Assembly: GCF_018812025.1 (NCBI RefSeq)
Contig: NC_063052.1
Location: 22,015,968-22,079,967, forward strand
Reading direction: 5' to 3'
Length of the DNA stretch: 64,000 nt
From: Megalobrama amblycephala
Taxonomy: Eukaryota > Chordata > Actinopteri > Cypriniformes > Xenocyprididae
Below the pieces are notes generated by a model. The model saw only the letters and a program-made list of their open reading frames with translations, was not told the origin of the DNA and ran no database searches. The first letter of the stretch is position 1. Each line of letters opens with the position of its first letter. The position numbers and the translations under genes were made by a program. This document shows positions 45,643 through 64,000 of the stretch, one piece after another.

Positions 45643-46657
45643 TTAACCCTTGTGCGGTCTTCGCTCGGGCTACACTCATGGTCTTTGGGGTTTCCAGAGA
45701 CCCCAGGCAACAAAATGTAATTTTGTAACAATATAATATATTTTTTAAAAACAAATGTAATTTTACTCTGTTTATTAAACTCAACATTTGTGCAGTTTTT
45801 GGAGGATTTGTGATATCTTTTAAAATTATATAAATAAATGTAAAAAATATTTTAATATTTTAAAATAGGTTTTTATGCAAAAACAGCTTTTTATGTAAAA
45901 TTCACTTCATAAAAGGCCCACATTTCTAACTTTCATTCATGGGGATAACATGGATAATTGACATGGTTTAGTGTAAGTTTTTTGACATCTTTTGGAAAAT
46001 GCAGTTTTAAAAGTAAAAAAACTATCACTTTTACCAGTCAAAAATGGATTTTTTACTTTTCAAAAATGGATTTATTTATTTATTTATAGAAATTTAAAAG
46101 ATATGATAAACCCTCCAAAAACTGCACAGATGTTGAGTGAAAACATTAATACACAGAGTAAAATTACATTAAAAAAATAAAATAAAAAAAAAAATTGTTA
46201 CAAAATTACATTTTGTTGCCTGGGGTCTCTGGAGACCCCAAAGACCATGAGTGTATCATCACTAAAGGTGATGATACATGGAGCAACGTTTTGAGCAATG
46301 TTGCCGGGCAATTTTGCCGAGCGATATTGCTTAGGCACTTTCCTATTGAGAATGGACAACAAATTTCTATCTAGATACTTTAGATTGAATTTTGTTGTCC
46401 ATTCTCAATGGGAAAGTGCTCTAGCAATATGGCTTAGCAAAATTGCCGGGCAACATTGCTCAAAAAGTTGCCCAGTGTATCATCACCTTAACATAAAAAC
46501 AAAATATCATTCCAATTTTTTTTTTTAATTTGTAGATCTTAAAAGTGTTAACCACCGTTCAAAGTCTCATGCCGTTTGGACAAGCAGAACATTTTTTTTA
46601 ATGTGAGCAAACATCATTTGCGGGTCAAAAAGCCCCCAAAGACCATATGAGGGTTAA
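45643..46657. mobile_element. TTAA-flanked palindromic element with a nested hairpin
   Basis: TTAA at 45643-45646 and 46654-46657. Outer ends CCCTTGTGCGGTCTT and the complement of CCCTCATATGGTCTTTGG. A strong inner pairing joins 'catggtctttggggtttccagagaccccagg' (about 45678) to its complement near 46218. The segment 46265-46489 is a separate hairpin inserted in the right arm. Fits a TTAA-duplicating nonautonomous DNA transposon. Confidence 0.8.
46265..46489. mobile_element. Small hairpin element nested in the TTAA palindrome
   Basis: Ends AAGGTGATGATACATGG and the complement AAGGTGATGATACACTGG. The arms ('gcaatgttgccgggcaatttt', 'ttgagaatggacaacaa') pair almost through the whole 225 bases. 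The duplication, if any, is a short TA(A) and not decisive. Confidence 0.75.
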
Positions 46658-47396
46658 GTCACTTGGCTTAAAGTGAATGTTACCCCTCACACTTGTATAG
46701 AAGTAGCCGAGACGCCATGTTACATACATATGAGGTCTTCAAAAGCTGGCATTGGTTATCTCAGATTGTGGAAAACACAAGATGGTTTCAGGAGGCGTTC
46801 TGGAGAAGACAGCATTGTTCTTAAGTATCATACCGCAGTCTGAAGGAAACACACTTTAGGACATTGGGGTATGAGCATTGCGATCTGCAGTGACGTGAGA
46901 GTAAATGTTTGTATTTGGGGCATGACAATGACTCCCTGTGTTGCTGGAGGCAATGGTAGGGTCAGTCTTGTCACTGTGGGAGCTTCATGGTAGTGAACCT
47001 GCCAGAAGTGTTCGTAGCTTCGCACACACAAACGCGCTCGCTCACACAGCCAGATGACTCAAACAGTCCTGCAGCCGCTGGCCCAAACCAAATGCGTCAC
47101 AGAGCCGCACACAAAAATAATCACACGAAAACACGGAATCACACGCTCACACATGCGTGAACAGATGAAAAATGTGAAAAACAGGTTCAGGTGTGGGACA
47201 AGTTCTAGGATGGCGTTTTGTTAGAGTAGTTAAAACACCAAAGCATAAAAAAAGTTTGGAGGTTTTGTTAAGAGGCAATATGATGTCAATGCATTAGGGT
47301 ATGTCTCTTACACAATGAATAATATCAGCGAACACTGGCACACAAAAGCGCTCCGACTTCTAAGCCACTCTTAACGATGTAAAAGTGGCTTCATAT
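46658..47396. other. Intergenic, nothing recognised
   Basis: No exon or clear repeat boundary seen. Confidence 0.4.
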
Positions 47397-48172
47397 AAGT
47401 TTAGGGTCCAATTCACTATTATCTAACTATTACCATCAACGTTTGCTTCAATAAACTCATAATTACTGCTTATTAATAGTTAGTAAGGTAGTTAAGTTTA
47501 GATATCTGGTAGGATCAAGGGATGCAAAATATGGTCATGCAGAATTAGGCATTAATATGCGATTTATAAGCAGTGCTGGGTAGTAACTGATTACATGTAA
47601 TATGGATTACGTAATCAGACTACAGTTACTTTTTTATTGATTACATGATTACTTGTTATTCTCACAATGGCAGGAAATTATTCATAATTCATCAATTCTC
47701 CCTTTTATGATTTATTTTACATTTTTATGATTTAATAACTTAATAGCTTTTAATAAAACTCACAAACCCCAGTCTGTGAAACCCTGATGTAATGTAATAT
47801 TTAATGCACTTCATGTTGTTGATATCAAAAAATGGAATATATTTTCTTTTTCTTCATATTTTTATATCAATATGGTACAAGATTATCCTATTCAAATCAA
47901 TGTGATAAATTAGTTAGGTGAAAAGTAATTTAAAAGTAATCCAAAAGTAGTCAGATTATATTACCTTAAATGTGTAATGTAATGGGTTAGGTTACTAACT
48001 GCAGTTATCATCATGTAATTTGGAATCAGTAACCGATTACAATTTGTAAGTAATCTACCCAAAACTGTTTATAAGTACTAATAAACAGCCAATATCCTAG
48101 TAATATGCATGCTAATAATGCTAATGCAACTAATTAATAGGGAGAATTGGACCCTAAACTGAAGTGTTACCC
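47397..48172. mobile_element. TAACACTTTA-type repeat split by a hAT insertion
   Basis: The two outer parts (about 47397-47570 and 48068-48172) together match the copy at 41215-41462. Between them lies the hAT element 47571-48067. The outer ends read 'gtttagggtccaattcac' and 'ggaccctaaactgaagtgttac'. Confidence 0.75.
47571..48067. mobile_element. Nonautonomous hAT element with exact 8-bp target duplication
   Basis: Inverted ends CAGTGCTGGGTAG and CTACCCAAAACTG. The target duplication TTTATAAG is at 47563-47570 and again at 48068-48075. 497 bases, no transposase. Same family as 51791-53017. Confidence 0.9.
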
Positions 48173-48191
48173 AAAATACTAAACCAAGCAT

Positions 48192-48746
48192 TTAAAGGTG
48201 ATAGAGAGGATTTTTTCGTCGACTGAGAATCCAAAGACTGTTACTGAGTTTTTGAAATGAGCGCATGTGTAAGAACAGCCCCCCTCCTTCACAGCTCACT
48301 TCAAAGGAACGCCTCCCAAAACTCGTGCACGTGTATTGGAACACGAGTGTTTACCACCGGCACTCGCTGTGTCGTGGTTTTTGGATTCATTATGTCGGAC
48401 TCACCGCAGGTAACTCATAATCTGCAGTTGTTACTCCTGTCTCCTGACAAAAACATTGCATGCGGCGCCTGTGGAGTGTGGAAAGTTACTGGAGCGCGCA
48501 GCCGCGCTCGTCTCTCACAAGGAACGTCACGGCAGTGATTGACAAGCCAGAGGGCCAATCGTTTACGTGATGATCGCGTAAACGATTGGCTGATGTTTTT
48601 AAGGCCCTACCTCGTGCACAGATGATGTATATTAATATTATTCCTTTCAGTGCACCTAATAAATAGTCTTTTATCAGTTAGTAAAGACAGTTTCAAGTAA
48701 TATTGCAAAAATGTATAAAACAAAACATCCTCTTTAGCACCTTTAA
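48192..48746. mobile_element. TTAA-flanked element
   Basis: TTAA at 48192-48195 and 48743-48746. The ends are TTTAAAGGTGATAGAGAGGA and the complement of TTAAAGGTGCTAAAGAGGAT. It contains a perfect 13-bp hairpin (CCAATCGTTTACG ... CGTAAACGATTGG, 48555-48590). The plus-strand frame 48257-48538 inside it has no recognisable protein signature. Confidence 0.75.
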
Positions 48747-48968
48747 GACAGACAGGAAACTTTTGAAGTAAATTCAACAAAAACTTTAGTTAGGTCTGAA
48801 ATAAAACATCAGGTTTACTGTTCAAAATGAAAATGATGAGTGCATTGGACTGGATTATATTCACTTCATACATCCACGAAAAATCACCTTGCATCAAAAG
48901 CTAGCGAATATGGCTAGCTGTACAGTAGGGGGCACTGTACATCCTAAAGTGAATTACTTAAATGTGTA

Positions 48969-49611
48969 CCACTGTGGTTCAAAAGTTTGCTATGCTCACT
49001 AGAGCTGCATTTATTTGATCAAAAATACAGTAAAAACAGTAATACTGTGAAATATTTTCACAATTTTAAACAGTTGTGCTTCTTAAAGAAAGAGAGATAA
49101 TTGTGTCATCATTTACTCACCCTCAAGTTGTTCCAAACCTGTATGAATTTCTTTCTTCTGCTGAACACAAAGGAAGATATTTTGATGAAAATGGGTAACC
49201 AAAGAGTTGATGGGCCCCACTGACTTTCATAGTAGGAAAAAAAAAATACTGTGGAAGTCATTAGGGCCCATCAACTCTTTGGTTACCCATATTCATCAAA
49301 ATATCTTCTTTTGTGTTCAGCAGAAGAAAAACTCATACAAGTTTGGAACAACTTGAGGGTGAGTAAATTATAATAGAATTACCATTTTTGGGTGAACTAT
49401 CCCTTTTTGTGTAAACTGTGATCTTTTTTTCAGGACTCTTTGGTGAATAGAAAGCTTAAAAGAACAGCATTTATGTGAAATCTAAATCTTTTGAAACATT
49501 AATGACTTCACTGCCGCTTTAGATAAATGTAATGCATCTTTGGTGAATAAAAGTGTAAATTTCTTTCAACAAAGAACAACCTTTCTGGCCCCAAACTTTT
49601 GGAACAGTACA
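48969..49611. mobile_element. ACTACC-family repeat interrupted by a TTAA palindrome
   Basis: Left end 'ccactgtggttcaaaagtttg', right end 'ccccaaacttttggaacagta', interior 'gctgcatttatttgatcaaaaatacag'. The middle (49083-49411) is an unrelated palindrome inserted after 'gttgtgcttcttaaag'. Confidence 0.7.
49083..49411. mobile_element. Palindromic TTAA-type element (nested)
   Basis: The arms 'catttactcaccctcaagttgttccaaac' and 'gtttggaacaacttgagggtgagtaaat' pair, as do 'tttggttacccat...catcaaaatatcttc' segments, around a short A-rich loop near 49240. The sequence is of the same kind as 35801-36494, with decayed tips. Confidence 0.8.
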
Positions 49612-50190
49612 GTAATAAAGTAACAAACAGAACATTGACTACAAGCTTTTTGGTAATTAAGACATAGCATTGAAAATTATTCCATTAATCACTAAACCAA
49701 CAACTTGCCATTTTTATGAACCAAAGACCACCAAGCAATGCACATACATACCAAAAGCCAGTCTAGAACAGTGTATGAGTGGAGTGGAGTGGCAGAGATT
49801 TTCCCATCTGCGCTCTAAAGTGTTACAGCTTCAGCTCCATTTCCTTACTAGCAAGAAACTGTGAGCGATCACAAACCAAGAGAAAACACAGATGCTCTGT
49901 TTTCAAAAACCCGTCCCTCACTTCGCTTCCATCCTGAAAAAAAGACAAGCAAAGTGAAACAAACAGTAAAAAAAATCCTAGGGCTGCTGGGACTGTACAT
50001 CAGCAGCTAATCAAATCTGAGGACTGGAAATAACTATTAAAATGGGACTAAATTAAAATGATAATCAATTTCTTCACAAGGCAGTCAATATATTACGTTA
50101 CTGGAAACAGTCTCATGAGAACAATGTAATTTCAAACAGATTCTCGGCGATGATGAAAACCCAGACGTCCTTTTTCTGAAAAGTAATTAT
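49612..50190. other. Intergenic, between repeats and the cnot3 3' end
   Basis: No exon seen. Confidence 0.4.
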
Positions 50191-51635
50191 TTTATTTATA
50201 TTTTACAGTCTTTGCTTTCATTGCAATGCTTTTTTTGTTTTGTTTTTTTACTCCAGTCCACTTTGCAAGTGTAATTTTCCATGCTCTTTAAATGATTTGG
50301 GGGGAGGGGGGGTCAACAGAAGGAGAACAAATGTTCTGTACAACACTTTTCCAGTTAGGAAAAAATATATATATTTATAATTCACATTTCTGCTCTCTTC
50401 CACACGCTCATCAAGAAAGATAAACGTTACAATAAAAACAAGGTTGTGTGCGTGGGCATTTAGTAAGGTTGGGTATTTAATGCCCCATTCTTGCTGAATT
50501 GTAAAGAAATTTAAAAATGACATTCCTCTCTACAGCATGTTTTCTTATTAAATTATTTCTGTGGTTGCTAATTTATACAGCACAAACAAATAAGGGGAAC
50601 AAAATGCCATAAAATGCTAGAACATTTATGAGTGCCACTGTGAAATGAAACCATGAAGTTTTAATGAAATCTGTAAGACATGCGAGTCTACTAAAAAGCC
50701 TGTCGCTTTCAAAAATTCACAGCAAATTTCAGCTGGAGAAGTACATTTACCCTAGTAAATGAACATATTCGTTATTCCCTTTCTGAGTCCAAAGACACCC
50801 TCTGTATAATCACTGATGAGAGTCACAAACCTGATCTGTGACGTGTACTTGGTCTCCTGTTTGTTGTCTACAAACAAAAATAGTGTGCTTGAGCTGGCAA
50901 GAAACTCATTCAGACTCATTATTTGGTGCCACAGTGATAGAACGATTATGAATATTGATATTTGAGTTTGGGACATATACTTACAAACTTATCTGTATGA
51001 ATTAATACCTGTGCTTTGATCAGAGCCAACTAGGCAGGGGTGTAGCTACCCAAAAAAAAAAAAAAAAAAAATCAAGCTTCCTAAAAGAAAAAAGCAGTTG
51101 TTATGGCTTTGTTGGACAGATATGCAAGAAAACTGCTGTGCCTAAAAATTTAATTGCTGATGTTTTCTTTTAAACGAATCATTTGCTGAATGACACAGCT
51201 GTAGCTCAGAGGACTTGGATTAGTTTGGCTTTAGCTTATCAATATCATAGCAGAACTTCAGTGTTTTACACAATTAGCCATGGCTAAATAATTAATCCAC
51301 ACTGATTTGTGTTTATTGTCATTTTGCCGATAGGGTGAAAGTTTATTCAACTTCTTCTTTGGTGCAAAAATGCTCCATAAAGTTCTCAGAAAGGGGTGAG
51401 TTACCAGCGTTAAGTCTGATTGAATGAGAGGGCGGAGTCACAAAGAACACGGCTGGTGGGCGAGATGATTGTAAAGAGTGGGAGGGGCTCCAGATGCATT
51501 ATGCACCAGCGAGACGTAAAACAGCCTCGCGTGTGCATCTGGGTCTCCTCCCCAGTGAATGAAAGAGAGAGTACATGTGTGTGTTGATTCAGTTCGGAAT
51601 GTCGACAGTAGTCCTCCGTTCTAGTTGACCATCCG
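50191..51635 (-). other. cnot3: Probable cnot3 3' UTR
   Basis: Follows the cnot3 stop codon. A minus-strand AATAAA (plus TTTATT, 50191-50196) at the far end is a good candidate polyadenylation signal. A poly(A) tract on the plus strand lies at about 51051-51071. Extent inferred. Confidence 0.45.
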
Positions 51636-63683
<12,048 letters not shown>

Positions 63684-63914
63684 GGCCCGGTTTCACAGAC
63701 AGGGCTTAGCCAAAGCCAGGATTAGGCCTTAGTTTAATTAGGATATTTAAGTAGCTTTTATAAATGTTCACTAGAAAAAAACATTGCTGGTGTACATCTT
63801 GAGACAAAACAATGGCATGGACATATTTTATGATATGTCAGTACAAGTTGCTTTCAGTTCAAACATGCAATTTAGTCTAGGACTAGCTTAAGCCTTGTCT
63901 GTGAAACCAGGGGT
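63684..63914. mobile_element. Short inverted-repeat element in cnot3 intron
   Basis: Left end CCCGGTTTCACAGACAGGGC and right end complementary to CCCCTGGTTTCACAGACAAG, with inner 'ttagccaaagccaggattaggcctta' paired to 'agtctaggactagcttaagcc'. About 230 bases, no coding capacity. Confidence 0.75.
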
Positions 63915-64000
63915 AAATCTTGGTTTTTTTTTTTGTCATTTTTTTTTAAACCAGACCAGAAGACAAGGTGTGTCACACACACATTATCTCTCTGAACACA

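Noticed and set aside
48257..48538. 93-codon plus-strand frame as a gene
   Set aside because: It lies inside a TTAA-flanked repeat, has no domain signature, and no splice or promoter context.

Overview
The window looks like nuclear DNA of a teleost fish, most likely a cyprinid (carp/zebrafish group). It is AT-rich and intron-split, full of short palindromic DNA transposons of kinds common in zebrafish-like genomes, and carries four vertebrate genes. No bacterial, plasmid, phage, CRISPR, tRNA or rRNA signal was seen. I read protein identities by eye, without database searches.

All four protein-coding genes lie on the minus strand. From left to right: dbp (D-box binding PAR bZIP clock-output factor, 4 coding exons, 7354-13884); a 1515-residue C2H2 zinc-finger gene with its coding region in one exon, most likely znf865 (18645-23192), with 5' noncoding exons and a CpG-rich promoter near 27 kb; shisa7 (AMPA/GABA-A receptor auxiliary membrane protein, 5 coding exons, 31212-38381, with a probable 5' noncoding exon near 43.8 kb); and cnot3 (CCR4-NOT subunit, 15 coding exons seen, 51636-63425, with the first coding exon(s) beyond the right edge). 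I placed the multi-exon gene boundaries by matching GT/AG sites and codon phase. dbp (360 aa) and shisa7 (636 aa) join perfectly in frame. cnot3 joins in frame except for one missing base in exon 54919-55074. Orthologues of all four lie on human chromosome 19q13.3-q13.4, so the block keeps some ancestral linkage. They do not form an operon or one pathway: dbp acts in circadian transcription, shisa7 at synapses, cnot3 in mRNA decay, and the zinc-finger protein is presumably a DNA-binding regulator.

Between and inside the genes are many DNA-transposon remnants. They include at least two hAT-type elements with exact 8-bp target duplications, one nested inside the other, a third hAT element inserted in another repeat, several long TTAA-flanked palindromes, and a family of repeats ending in ACTACC.TTCAAAAGTTTGGGG. 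The intron of the zinc-finger gene holds a decayed array of units of about 300 bp, and one related unit lies beyond its promoter. The points most worth a second look are the cnot3 frameshift, the E-box cluster in dbp intron 2, the frame-preserving 57-nt exon in shisa7, and the nested transposons. I saw no convincing new biological system.
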